Positions 41,112 through 48,279 of a DNA stretch of 48,279 nucleotides are shown piece after piece; the stretch's first letter is position 1, and each line of letters opens with the position of its first letter. The notes under the pieces are model-generated. The model had not been told where the DNA came from and searched no databases. It was given only the letters and a program-made list of their open reading frames with translations. The stretch spans positions 1 to 48,279 of the forward strand of contig DATFYA010000004.1 in NCBI GenBank assembly GCA_035315345.1, given 5' to 3'. The DNA comes from Candidatus Methylomirabilota bacterium (GTDB lineage: Bacteria > Methylomirabilota > Methylomirabilia > Rokubacteriales > CSP1-6). The position numbers and the translations under genes were made by a program.

Positions 41112-43383
41112 TGGCGCGGCGCTCGCCCAGCCCGAGCCGGCGATGGAGCGACGCCAGCGATGCGGGGGCCCACCAGTTCCACCGCCCCATGAGCCGCATC
41201 GTGGCCGGGACCAGCAGCGCCCGCACGATGGTGGCATCGATGACCACCGCGAGCCCGATGCCGATGCCCACTGCCTGGATGATCACCGACCCCGCGGTCG
41301 CGAAGCCGAAGAACACCGCGGCCATGATGGCGGCGGCCCCCGTGATCAGCCGGCCGGTGGACTCCAGCGCCTCCGCCACCGCGTGCGCGGTATCGCCGCC
41401 GCGCTCGTACTCCTCCCCCACCCGGCTCAGCAGCAGCACCTCGTAGTCCATGGACAGGCCGAACACGAAGCAGAACATGATGATCGGCGTCGCGGTCTGG
41501 ATCGGGCCCGGCGTGAATCCGAGCCACGTCGCGAGATGGCCCTCCTGGAAGATCCAGACCAGCGCGCCGTACGAGGCGCTGATGGACAGGAGGTTCATGA
41601 TCACCGCCTTCAGGGGCAGCAGGACCGAGCCGAGCAGCAGGAACAGCACCACGTAGGTGGCGAGCATCACGAGGCCGACCACGCGCGGGGCGTGACGGGT
41701 GACCAGGTCCACGATGTCGAGATCGAACGCGGTCTGCCCGGTCACCAGCACCTCCCCGCCCATCGCCGGATGCGACGAGCGGATCTCCTGCACCAGCGCG
41801 CGGGCCTCCGCGCTGGACGGCTTCAGCGGCGTGGACACCACGAGGAGCGCGAGCCGGCCGCCCACCGTCTGGCGCAACAGCTGGCCGACGCCGGGCGGAA
41901 GCAGGCTGGCCGGCGTGGTGGCGAGCTGCTGATACTGCTCGCGGGTCACGCTCGGATCGAGGTCCACCAGACTCTCCACCCGGCCCACGCCGGGCCGCGC
42001 GATGAGCCAGCGGCTGAGGTCGTAGAGACGGCCCACCCGCTCGCCGGTCAGCGGCGAGCCGTCGGGATACTGCACGACCACCAGGATGCGGTTGCTGTCA
42101 CCCCCCGGGAAGTGCTCGCGCAGCGCCTCGTCGCCGCGCCGCGAGACCGCGGAGGGGGGCAGCGCGTTGACGTCGCCGGACCCGACCCGCAGGTGGATGA
42201 ACGGCAGCCCCAGGATCACGAGCCCGGCGGACACCGAGAGGAACACCAGCCACGGATGGTTCATCACGGTCACCGCGACGCCGTGCCACAGGCCGCGTCC
42301 GGTGCGCGACCGCTCGGGATGGATGAAGGGCAGCCGCAGCGAGTTCACCCGCGGGCCGAGCACCGCGAGCAGCGCGGGCAGCAGGGTGAGCGCGTACACC
42401 ACGGCGAGCGTGACCACCACGGTGCCGGCCCAGCCGATCGAGCCGAGGTTGCCGAGGCCGAGGAAGACCATGCCGAGCAGGCCGATCGCCACCGTGAGGC
42501 CGGAGAAGAGAATCGCCCGCCCGGCGGTGGCCATCGTGCGCGCGAGCGCGTGCGGACCGTCGTGGACGCGGATCTCCTCCCGAAAGCGGCTCACGATGAA
42601 CAGCGAGTAGTCGATGGCCACCCCGAGCCCGATCATGGTCACGATGTTGGGCGCGTAGACCGATACCGACGTGTAGCGGGCCATCAGCAGGGTGGCCGCG
42701 ATGGCGCCGGCCATCGAGAGCGCGCCCACCGCGAGCGGCAGCAGCGCGGCCACCACCGAGCCGAACACCAGCAGCAGCAGCACCACCACCACCGGCAGGA
42801 TCACCAGCTCGGCCCGGCGCAAGTCGGCGCGCGTGACCTCGGTGAAATCGTGATTGAGGGGAATGTTGCCGACCGGCAGCACCTCGAGCGTGTCGGTCTT
42901 CACCTTGGCCCGCAGCGACGGGTACACGTCGGGGGGGAGCACCGAGAACTCGAGGAGGGAGAACGCGGCCGCCTCGCCCTTGAGCTCGACCACGGCCAGG
43001 GCGCGCCGGCCGTCGCGCGAGATCAGCTCGGTGGCGGGCACGGCCAGATCGTGCGCGGGCGGGTCGTACGCGGTGACCACGCGCGCCACCCGCGGGTCGC
43101 TCCGCAGCGGGGCCAGCGCGCGCTCCACCTCCTGACGGAAGGCGGGATCGCGCGCAGCGCGTGTGGAGCTGCTGAAGATCAGGCTGAACGAGGGCGGCCG
43201 GCCCGGCAGCTCACGGCCGATGAGGTCGAGCGCGCGGCCCGACTCGGTGGTGGTGGGGACGTCGGTGGTGGCGAGGCGGCCTCCGTGGACGATCAGCCAG
43301 CACGACGGCAGGAGGCTCAACAGCGCGAGGACGATGACGGCAACGCGAACGCGATGTACGTACCGACCCCACCTCGCGAGCAT
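41089..43383 (-). CDS. MMPL/RND-superfamily exporter
   Basis: A 764-residue membrane protein with two MMPL halves. Each has one span, a periplasmic domain of about 150 residues and five clustered spans. Half one includes VTMIGLGVAIDYSLFIVSRF (the GxxxDY motif in span 4); half two includes MFCFVFGLSMDYEVLLLSRV, the same motif. The two Asp-Tyr pairs relay protons. Related proteins export lipids, siderophores or hopanoids; the substrate is unknown here. A -10-like TACGAT ends 8 nt before ATG 43383. Confidence 0.93.
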   Translation of the reverse strand: MLARWGRYVHRVRVAVIVLALLSLLPSCWLIVHGGRLATTDVPTTTESGRALDLIGRELPGRPPSFSLIFSSSTRAARDPAFRQEVERALAPLRSDPRVARVVTAYDPPAHDLAVPATELISRDGRRALAVVELKGEAAAFSLLEFSVLPPDVYPSLRAKVKTDTLEVLPVGNIPLNHDFTEVTRADLRRAELVILPVVVVLLLLVFGSVVAALLPLAVGALSMAGAIAATLLMARYTSVSVYAPNIVTMIGLGVAIDYSLFIVSRFREEIRVHDGPHALARTMATAGRAILFSGLTVAIGLLGMVFLGLGNLGSIGWAGTVVVTLAVVYALTLLPALLAVLGPRVNSLRLPFIHPERSRTGRGLWHGVAVTVMNHPWLVFLSVSAGLVILGLPFIHLRVGSGDVNALPPSAVSRRGDEALREHFPGGDSNRILVVVQYPDGSPLTGERVGRLYDLSRWLIARPGVGRVESLVDLDPSVTREQYQQLATTPASLLPPGVGQLLRQTVGGRLALLVVSTPLKPSSAEARALVQEIRSSHPAMGGEVLVTGQTAFDLDIVDLVTRHAPRVVGLVMLATYVVLFLLLGSVLLPLKAVIMNLLSISASYGALVWIFQEGHLATWLGFTPGPIQTATPIIMFCFVFGLSMDYEVLLLSRVGEEYERGGDTAHAVAEALESTGRLITGAAAIMAAVFFGFATAGSVIIQAVGIGIGLAVVIDATIVRALLVPATMRLMGRWNWWAPASLASLHRRLGLGERRANAEVVSR

Positions 43384-43391
43384 AGGCTCAT

Positions 43392-43397
43392 ATCGTA
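43392..43397 (-). promoter_or_regulatory. Possible -10 box for the MMPL gene
   Basis: TACGAT on the minus strand, 8 nt before the ATG, without a convincing -35. The 40-bp gap between the MMPL and MFS genes contains nothing else. Confidence 0.28.
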
Positions 43398-43423
43398 ACC
43401 CGGATCGCGGGCGAGCCGACGGA

Positions 43424-44638
43424 CTACGCGGCGGGCGCGGTGCTCTCCACGCCGCGCGCCGCGGTCGCGGCCACCACGCCGCCGGTCAGCAGGAGCGCGC
43501 CCGCGAGACTCCAGAATACCGGGCGATAACCGCCCAGCACGGTGTAGAGCACCGCCGCGCCCACCGGCCCGAGCGCGCGAGATCCGTTGGCGCCGAGCGC
43601 GATCGCCCCGCTGATGCTCGCGTAGTGCGCGGGGCCGAAGACCTCGGCGAGCGTGGTGGCGCGCGCCAGCGTGGCCATGCCGTTGGCGGCGCCGAGCACC
43701 GCGATCACCAGCGTGAGGCCGCCGGGCAGCGACGGCGCCAGCGCCACCAGCGCGAGGCCGAGCGCCTGCACCAGGAAGACCGCCATGGTGACGCCGAGCG
43801 CGCCGAATCGTCCCCCCACCGCCACGAACAGCAGCCGGCCCGGGATCTGCATCGCGCCCATCCAGCCGATCGCCATTGCCACCGCGGAGGCGGCGTGGCC
43901 GTGGGCCACCAGGTACGGAATGAGGTGCAGTGTCACCGCCGCGGTCGAGAAGTTGCCGATGGAGAACGCGACCGCGAGCGCCCAGAAGATCGGCGTGCGG
44001 GCCGCGATCGTGAGCGGCGTGCCGGCGTCCCGATCACCGCCGGCGCCCCGCCGGCCGCGGCCGGCGAGGTGAGGGGGCTGGCGACGGAGCACGATCGCGT
44101 GCAGCGGGATGGTGAGGACGGCGAGGATCGCGGCGAGGCCCAGCAGCGCGTGCCGCCAGCCGGCGCGCTCGAGCAGGCCGGCGGAGACCGGCATGAAGAT
44201 CGTGCTGGCGAGGGCTCCGGCCAGGGTGACCGCGGTGAGCGCGCGGTCGCGATGGCGCGTCGGGAACCAGCGCACCACCGCCCCGAAGGCGGGCTCGTAC
44301 AGCGTGGCGGCCAGGGCCAGGCCCATGAGGATCCACACCGCGTAGAGCGCGCCGAGGCTGTGCACGTGCGACCACGCCACCACCAGCGCGGCGCCGAGGC
44401 ACGACCCCAGCGTCATCAGGGCCCACGGGCCGCGCCGGTCGAGCCAGCGGCCCACCGGCAGCGCGGCCAGCGCGGCCACCGCCATGCCGACGGTGAACGC
44501 GCCGGTGATCGCGACGCGCGAGGCGTTCAGGTCGCGCTCCATCGAGGCCAGGAACACCGGGAAGCCGTAGTACATGATGCCCCACGAGACGATCTCGGTG
44601 ATCGACAGGGCCGCGACGACGGTCCAGCCGTAGCTCAG
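43424..44638 (-). CDS. MFS transporter with an apparent CTG start
   Basis: A 404-residue MFS carrier with 12 predicted spans, close to the monocarboxylate/oxalate:formate branch: SYGWTVVAALSITEIVSWGI opens span 1, GRWLDRRGPWALM is the loop 2-3 motif, and LYEPAFGAVVRWFPTRHRDR is the loop 4-5 region. No ATG, GTG or TTG exists in frame at the right place: the first ATG (44575) would cut span 1 in half. CTG 44638 overlaps the upstream TGA (CTGA), like the GTGA and ATGA overlaps elsewhere in this window, so a near-cognate start is proposed. Confidence 0.8.
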   Translation of the reverse strand: MSYGWTVVAALSITEIVSWGIMYYGFPVFLASMERDLNASRVAITGAFTVGMAVAALAALPVGRWLDRRGPWALMTLGSCLGAALVVAWSHVHSLGALYAVWILMGLALAATLYEPAFGAVVRWFPTRHRDRALTAVTLAGALASTIFMPVSAGLLERAGWRHALLGLAAILAVLTIPLHAIVLRRQPPHLAGRGRRGAGGDRDAGTPLTIAARTPIFWALAVAFSIGNFSTAAVTLHLIPYLVAHGHAASAVAMAIGWMGAMQIPGRLLFVAVGGRFGALGVTMAVFLVQALGLALVALAPSLPGGLTLVIAVLGAANGMATLARATTLAEVFGPAHYASISGAIALGANGSRALGPVGAAVLYTVLGGYRPVFWSLAGALLLTGGVVAATAARGVESTAPAA

Positions 44639-45129
44639 AGCAGGCGCTCCATGATGAGGACGTCGACCCAGCGCCCGTCGAGCCGTCCCTGCTCGTGGTA
44701 GACCCCGACCGGCGAGAAGCCCATCTTGCGGTAGAGGGTCACGCCCGCCTCGTTGCAGGGAAACGTCGCGAGCACCATCTTGTGGTAGCCGAGCGACTTC
44801 GCGAGGGGCAGCAGGTGCTGCAGGAGCGCGCGCCCCACGCCCCGCCCGCGCCAGGCGCGCTCCACGTAGACCGACAGGTCCACCACGTGATCGTACGCCG
44901 GACGGGGATTGAACGCGTTGAGGCTGCCCCAGCCGACGATCTGCCCGGCGCTCACCGCCACCACCACCGGATGCCGGGCCGCGCGCGCGGCCATCCACTG
45001 CCGGCGCTCGTCGGGCGTGCGTCGCTCGGTCTCCAGCGTGGCGATGCGGTCCTCGATCCCCTGGTTGTAGATGGCGCAGATGTCGGCGGCGTCCTCCGAG
45101 ACGGCCGCGCGGATCGAAACGTCTCCCAT
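44635..45129 (-). CDS. Phosphinothricin-acetyltransferase-like GNAT protein
   Basis: A 164-residue GNAT of the PAT/Bar/ArsN group: IRAAVSEDAADICAIYNQGI and HVVDLSVYVERAWRGRGVGR (motif A, acetyl-CoA loop), then NEAGVTLYRKMGFSPVGVYH and DGRWVDVLIMER, all typical of this group. It N-acetylates small amino compounds such as methionine sulfone or phosphinothricin-like inhibitors. An AGGAGGG Shine-Dalgarno lies about 12 nt before ATG 45129. It leads the MFS gene with a 4-bp overlap and diverges from the LysR gene, which may control both. Confidence 0.87.
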   Translation of the reverse strand: MGDVSIRAAVSEDAADICAIYNQGIEDRIATLETERRTPDERRQWMAARAARHPVVVAVSAGQIVGWGSLNAFNPRPAYDHVVDLSVYVERAWRGRGVGRALLQHLLPLAKSLGYHKMVLATFPCNEAGVTLYRKMGFSPVGVYHEQGRLDGRWVDVLIMERLL

Positions 45130-45186
45130 GCGCGTCGTGCCCTCCTGCCCGGCAGTCTGCCCCGCCGGTGTCAATAAGGGAAATAG

Positions 45187-45206
45187 ATTGTTCTCATGCA
45201 AACGAT
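45187..45206. promoter_or_regulatory. 20-bp imperfect palindrome, candidate LysR operator
   Basis: ATTGTTCTCATGCAAACGAT is symmetric at 7 of 10 base pairs (ATYGTT..CATG..AACRAT) and contains the T-N11-A spacing expected for LysR-type regulators. It lies in the AT-rich divergent gap between the PAT-type GNAT and the LysR gene, over the putative -35 and spacer of the latter. Confidence 0.45.
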
Positions 45207-45216
45207 AAGGAATACT
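45188..45216 (+). promoter_or_regulatory. Candidate promoter of the LysR gene
   Basis: TTGTTC (45188-45193), 17-bp spacer and AATACT (45211-45216). The predicted start lies a few bases before ATG 45226. It overlaps the 20-bp palindrome, which would allow autoregulation. Confidence 0.35.
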
Positions 45217-45225
45217 TTCCAAGCG

Positions 45226-46179
45226 ATGGACCTGAACCCGATCCACGTGCGGACCCTGCGCGAGATCGCTCGCCACGGCAGCTTCTCCCGCGCGGCCGAG
45301 AGCCTGCATCTGAGCCAGCCCGCGGTGAGCCTGCACGTGCGCCAGCTGGAGGCGCGCTGCGGCACCCCCCTGCTCGAGCGCGTGGGCAAGCGGGCCTTCA
45401 CCACCCCCGCGGGCGCGCTCCTGCTGGAACACGCCGGCCGCGCCTTCGCCGAGCTGGAGGCCGCGCAGGAAGCGCTGCGCCGACTGCGCGGGGTGGTGGC
45501 GGGACGGCTGCGCCTCGGCACCGGGGCCACCGCCAGCATCCATCTCCTGCCCCCGCTGCTGCGGCAGATGCGGGCGCGCTATCCGGAGATCGAGCTGATC
45601 GTGGTCACCGGCAACGCCCCCGACATCGCGGCCGCCATCTCCGACAACGAGCTGGACGTGGGCCTGGTCACCCTGCCGGTGACCGGGCGGCAGCTCCTGA
45701 TCACCCCGCTGCGGCGCGACCCGCTGGTGGCGGTGGGGCCGCCGGGCCAGGCCTGGCGCGGCCGCGGCGGGCTCACCGCGGTCGAGCTGGCGCGCCATCC
45801 GCTGATCCTCTACGAGCGGGGCGGCACCATCCGGCGCGTCATCGACGCGTGGTTCCGTCGCGGCGGCGCGCGGCCGCGCGTGGTGATGGAGCTGGGCAAC
45901 GAGGAGGCGATCAAGAAGCTGGTGGGCGCCGGGCTCGGCGTCTCGGTGAGCCCGGCGATGGCGGTGCGTGACGAGGTGCGGGCCGGCGCGCTCCAGGCGC
46001 GGCCGCTCTCCCCCGCCCTGGTGCGACGGCTCGGGCTGGTGCGGCGCCGCGACAAGGCGGAGACGCCGGCGCTGCGCGTGTTCCTGGCCGCGGTGGCCGG
46101 CCTCAGTGAAAATCGTGCGAGGGCACACTCGCCAGGCGATGCCGCAGCGGCCAGAGCCGCTCGGCGCGCACCGAGGTGA
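45226..46179 (+). CDS. LysR-type transcriptional regulator
   Basis: A 317-residue LTTR. The winged HTH is at about residues 5-65: VRTLREIARHGSFSRAAESL then LSQPAVSLHVRQLEARCGT. The effector-binding domain follows at about 90-295 (LRLGTGATASIHLLPPLLRQ, NELDVGLVTLPVTGRQ, GLGVSVSPAMAVRDEV). ATG 45226 is preferred to ATG 45196, because the latter lies in the centre of a candidate operator and upstream of the -10. The last 25 residues overlap the 3' end of dnaE2 on the other strand and look unlike the family. It probably controls the divergent GNAT/MFS pair. Confidence 0.9.
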   Translation: MDLNPIHVRTLREIARHGSFSRAAESLHLSQPAVSLHVRQLEARCGTPLLERVGKRAFTTPAGALLLEHAGRAFAELEAAQEALRRLRGVVAGRLRLGTGATASIHLLPPLLRQMRARYPEIELIVVTGNAPDIAAAISDNELDVGLVTLPVTGRQLLITPLRRDPLVAVGPPGQAWRGRGGLTAVELARHPLILYERGGTIRRVIDAWFRRGGARPRVVMELGNEEAIKKLVGAGLGVSVSPAMAVRDEVRAGALQARPLSPALVRRLGLVRRRDKAETPALRVFLAAVAGLSENRARAHSPGDAAAARAARRAPR

Positions 46180-48279
46180 CATTGTCCTGACGCTGCAGCG
46201 TGCCCTCGATCAGCAGGAAGGACTCCTCGACGAGGGCCAGGCGGTGACGGTGGAAGAGCGCGGGGCGCACGATGACGTTGATCAGTCCCGTCTCGTCCTC
46301 GAGGTTGAGGAACACGAACCCCTTGGCGGTCCCCGGCCGCTGCCGCACCACCACCGCCCCCGCCACCTTCACCCACGCTCCGTGACGGAAGGCGGCCAGG
46401 TCGCTCATCCGCGACACCCCCATGCGGCCGAGGCGCCCGCGGGAGAACGCCATCGGATGCGGGCCGAGGGTGAGGCCGGTGCCGTCGTAGTCGGCCACCA
46501 GGCGCTCCGACGCGCTCATCGTCCGCAGCGGCGACGGCTCCCGCGTGGCGGCGAGGCCCTCGTAGAGCGCGCCGGCGGGGCGGCCGGCCCGCTCCGCGGA
46601 CCAGAGCGCGGCCCGGCGCTCCGGCTCGAGGCTGGCGAGCGCGCCCACCTGGGCGAGGCCGGTCAGCTCGTCGCGACGAAGCCGCCCGCGCTTGACCAGA
46701 TCCTCCATGGAATCGAACGGCCGCCGCTGCCGCTCCGCCTCGAGCCGCCGCCCCGCCTCCTCGCGTAGCCCACGGACGTAGCGCAGCCCCAGGCGCACCG
46801 CGCCGTCCGGCTCGACGGTGCAGAGCCAGCCCGAGTAGCTCACGTCGGCGGGCCGCATGGCCTGCCCGTGCCGTCCCGCGTCGCCGACGATGGTGGCCGG
46901 ATGGTAGAAGCCCATCGGCTGGTTGTTGAGCAGGGCGGCGTAGAACGCGGCGGAGTGATGGGTCTTGAGATACGCGCTCGCGTAGGCGAGCAGCGCGAAG
47001 CTGGCCGCGTGCGAATTGTGAACGATCAGATCGTTGGCGACGAAGTTGTGATCCTCTTCCACGGTGAGATCGTAGGTTTGCCGCATTCCCTCCGGTTCCA
47101 CGCTGACAACTCGATCCCAGTACACCTCCGAATTCGCGAGTCTCTTCATTTCTACTGAATCGAGCACCGGCAGAACCCGAGGTGCGGCGATCTGGTCTTC
47201 TGGTTGGAGACTACCGAGCGGTTTCCAACCGCCTAGAGTGAGAAGCAGATGGTCCGGGGTGGCCACCAACTCTCGTCCCAGCGCGGTGCGTAGACGATAG
47301 ACGACCCGGAGTCCGCTGGCGGTGGCGGCGAGAACCCGCCGCTTGCGGATCTTCAGCTCTGAGTCGCAGGCCAGGGTGTGCTGGAGCGGAATCCGTCCCT
47401 CCACCACGTCTTCGATTCGGACCCGGCGACCGGTGTCGGCATCGATGATCCGGGTATCGCCCACCACGCACTCCGGGAAGCCGTACAGGGCGAAGGCGGT
47501 GATGGAGTGGATGATGGCCTCGGCCGCGTCGCCGGTGATGCCCCGGAGGGCCATGCCCGCGCGGAGCTTCACCTCCACCTCGCGCATGGCGCGCTCCGAG
47601 CGCTTGAAGCCGAAGGCGCGCCGCAGCTCCTCGGCCTCGCCCCCCGTGAAGCCGGCGGTGGCCATCGCCATGCGGAGCAGCTGCTCCTGGAAGAGCGGCA
47701 CCCCGAGCGTGCGGCGCAGGATCGGCTCGAGATCCGGATGCGGGACCGTGACCTCCTCGCGCCCGGCGCGGCGCCGCAGGTAGGGATGCACCATGTCGCC
47801 CACGATGGGGCCGGGGCGGATGATCGCCACCTGCACCACCAGGTCGTAGAAGCGCTCGGGGCGGAGCCGGGGCAGCGTGGCCATCTGGGCGCGGCTTTCC
47901 ACCTGGAACACCCCGATGGTGTCGGCCTCCTGGAGCATGCGGTAGACGACCGGGTCCTGGGGCAGATGGGCCAGGTCCACCGCCCCGCCGCGGCGGCGGA
48001 TCATCTCGAGCGCGTCCTGCAGCAGCGACATCATGCCGAGCCCGAGGAGGTCGACCTTCACGATGCCGAGGGCGGCACAGTCGTCCTTGTCCCACTGCAC
48101 CACGCTGCGCCCGGGCATGGTGGCCGGCTCGAGCGGCACCACTCCGTCGAGCCGCCCCTGGGCGATCACCATGCCGCCGGAGTGCTGGCCCAGGTGCCGG
48201 GGCAGGTTCTGGATGCGGCGCCAGTACTCGCCGAACAGCCGCAGCCGCCGCTCGTCGGGGTCGAAGCCGGCGGCGCGCA
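46103..48279 (-). CDS. dnaE2: Error-prone DNA polymerase DnaE2 (ImuC), 3' part, interrupted by an intein
   Basis: The frame is open to the window edge, so the 5' end lies outside. The visible host protein is the alpha-subunit-type polymerase of mutasome translesion synthesis: LPRHLGQHSGGMVIA, VVQWDKDDCAALGIVKVDLL, PIVGDMVHPYLRRR and SHAASFALLAYASAYLK are DnaE2 blocks; the OB-fold domain is near the end (KGFVFLNLEDETGLINVIV) and the ending SVPSHDFH is typical. An intein (47015-47470) splits GFPE from SHAAS, in frame. imuA/imuB partners, if present, would lie upstream of the window. The last 77 bp overlap the LysR gene convergently. Confidence 0.95.
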   Translation of the reverse strand, partial: RAAGFDPDERRLRLFGEYWRRIQNLPRHLGQHSGGMVIAQGRLDGVVPLEPATMPGRSVVQWDKDDCAALGIVKVDLLGLGMMSLLQDALEMIRRRGGAVDLAHLPQDPVVYRMLQEADTIGVFQVESRAQMATLPRLRPERFYDLVVQVAIIRPGPIVGDMVHPYLRRRAGREEVTVPHPDLEPILRRTLGVPLFQEQLLRMAMATAGFTGGEAEELRRAFGFKRSERAMREVEVKLRAGMALRGITGDAAEAIIHSITAFALYGFPECVVGDTRIIDADTGRRVRIEDVVEGRIPLQHTLACDSELKIRKRRVLAATASGLRVVYRLRTALGRELVATPDHLLLTLGGWKPLGSLQPEDQIAAPRVLPVLDSVEMKRLANSEVYWDRVVSVEPEGMRQTYDLTVEEDHNFVANDLIVHNSHAASFALLAYASAYLKTHHSAAFYAALLNNQPMGFYHPATIVGDAGRHGQAMRPADVSYSGWLCTVEPDGAVRLGLRYVRGLREEAGRRLEAERQRRPFDSMEDLVKRGRLRRDELTGLAQVGALASLEPERRAALWSAERAGRPAGALYEGLAATREPSPLRTMSASERLVADYDGTGLTLGPHPMAFSRGRLGRMGVSRMSDLAAFRHGAWVKVAGAVVVRQRPGTAKGFVFLNLEDETGLINVIVRPALFHRHRLALVEESFLLIEGTLQRQDNVTSVRAERLWPLRHRLASVPSHDFH
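47015..47470 (-). mobile_element. Mini-intein (152 residues) within dnaE2
   Basis: In-frame insertion between host residues GFPE and SHAASF. It starts with Cys in CVVGDTRIIDADTG (block A), has ELVATPDHLLLTLGGWKPLG (block B with TxxH), VVSVEPEGMRQTYDLTVEED (block F) and ends NDLIVHN before host Ser (block G: His-Asn then Ser +1). All residues for protein splicing are present. With 152 residues there is no room for a LAGLIDADG or HNH endonuclease between B and F (about 45 residues). GC is visibly lower than the flanking gene, which supports horizontal gain. The site is four residues after the cyanobacterial split-DnaE site by alignment in memory. Confidence 0.93.

Noticed and set aside
47015-47470. 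Homing endonuclease within the intein
   Set aside because: Only about 45 residues lie between splicing blocks B and F, with no LAGLIDADG or HNH motif.

Overview
The window is a GC-rich (about 70% by eye), gene-dense bacterial chromosome segment with no rRNA, tRNA, CRISPR array or intact transposon. The mix of genes resembles uncultured soil lineages such as Candidatus Rokubacteria/Methylomirabilota or a deltaproteobacterial relative: a complete diderm type II secretion system, an F420/deazaflavin-type oxidoreductase, CoA-linked catabolic genes, dipeptide-type ABC import and an error-prone DnaE2 polymerase. That assignment is an inference; the sequence carries no phylogenetic marker that settles it.

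Layout. 1-9493 (+) is a type II secretion operon in the order gspE(partial)-F-G-H-I-J-K-L-M-C-D, most genes overlapping by 4 bp. 9535-13990 (+) holds ligA, a HEAT/TPR lipoprotein-like or secreted protein, an RraA-fold protein, a GNAT acetyltransferase and a DinB-fold protein. 14157-17207 (+) holds an MFS carrier, a metallo-beta-lactamase-fold hydrolase and a deazaflavin-type oxidoreductase. 17238-20725 (-) holds the two-subunit class I fumarase and citramalate synthase; a TSUP carrier (20779-21510, +) diverges from cimA. 21542-25134 (-) is a CoA catabolic operon (Cys-less thiolase, DUF35, CaiB, MaoC) preceded by a small Fis-type regulator. 25369-31399 (-) holds a 7Fe ferredoxin and an oligopeptide/dipeptide ABC importer. 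31451-40005 (-) is one long run: fmdB-like, CelD-type acyltransferase, GT4 glycosyltransferase, phosphonoacetate hydrolase, FAD/GcvT fusion dehydrogenase, PhnW-type aminotransferase and a zinc metallopeptidase. 40062-45129 (-) holds DUF72, an MMPL/RND exporter, an MFS carrier and a PAT-type GNAT; a LysR regulator (+) diverges from the last. The right edge (46103-48279, -) is the 3' part of dnaE2, interrupted by an intein.

Most interesting systems. (1) dnaE2 contains a 152-residue intein without an endonuclease domain, inserted directly before the conserved SHAASFALLAY block, with visibly lower GC than its host gene. (2) A phosphonate cassette pairs a PhnW-like transaminase and a PhnA-like phosphonoacetate hydrolase with a dimethylglycine-dehydrogenase-like FAD/folate fusion enzyme, with no phnX or phnY beside it; it may handle N-methylated aminoethylphosphonate. 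(3) A thiolase-fold protein with Thr in place of the nucleophilic Cys sits with DUF35 and MaoC proteins, which recalls the Ltp2/ChsH retro-aldolase of steroid side-chain breakdown; the small Fis-type gene before it has a near-consensus sigma-54 promoter. (4) Four different palindromic repeats between 13.9 and 19.1 kb each supply the stop codon of a neighbouring gene. (5) At least seven start codons lie 6-9 nt after a -10-like hexamer, which suggests frequent leaderless mRNAs.

Limits: all calls come from reading the sequence, without database searches; promoter boxes and palindromes were matched by eye.
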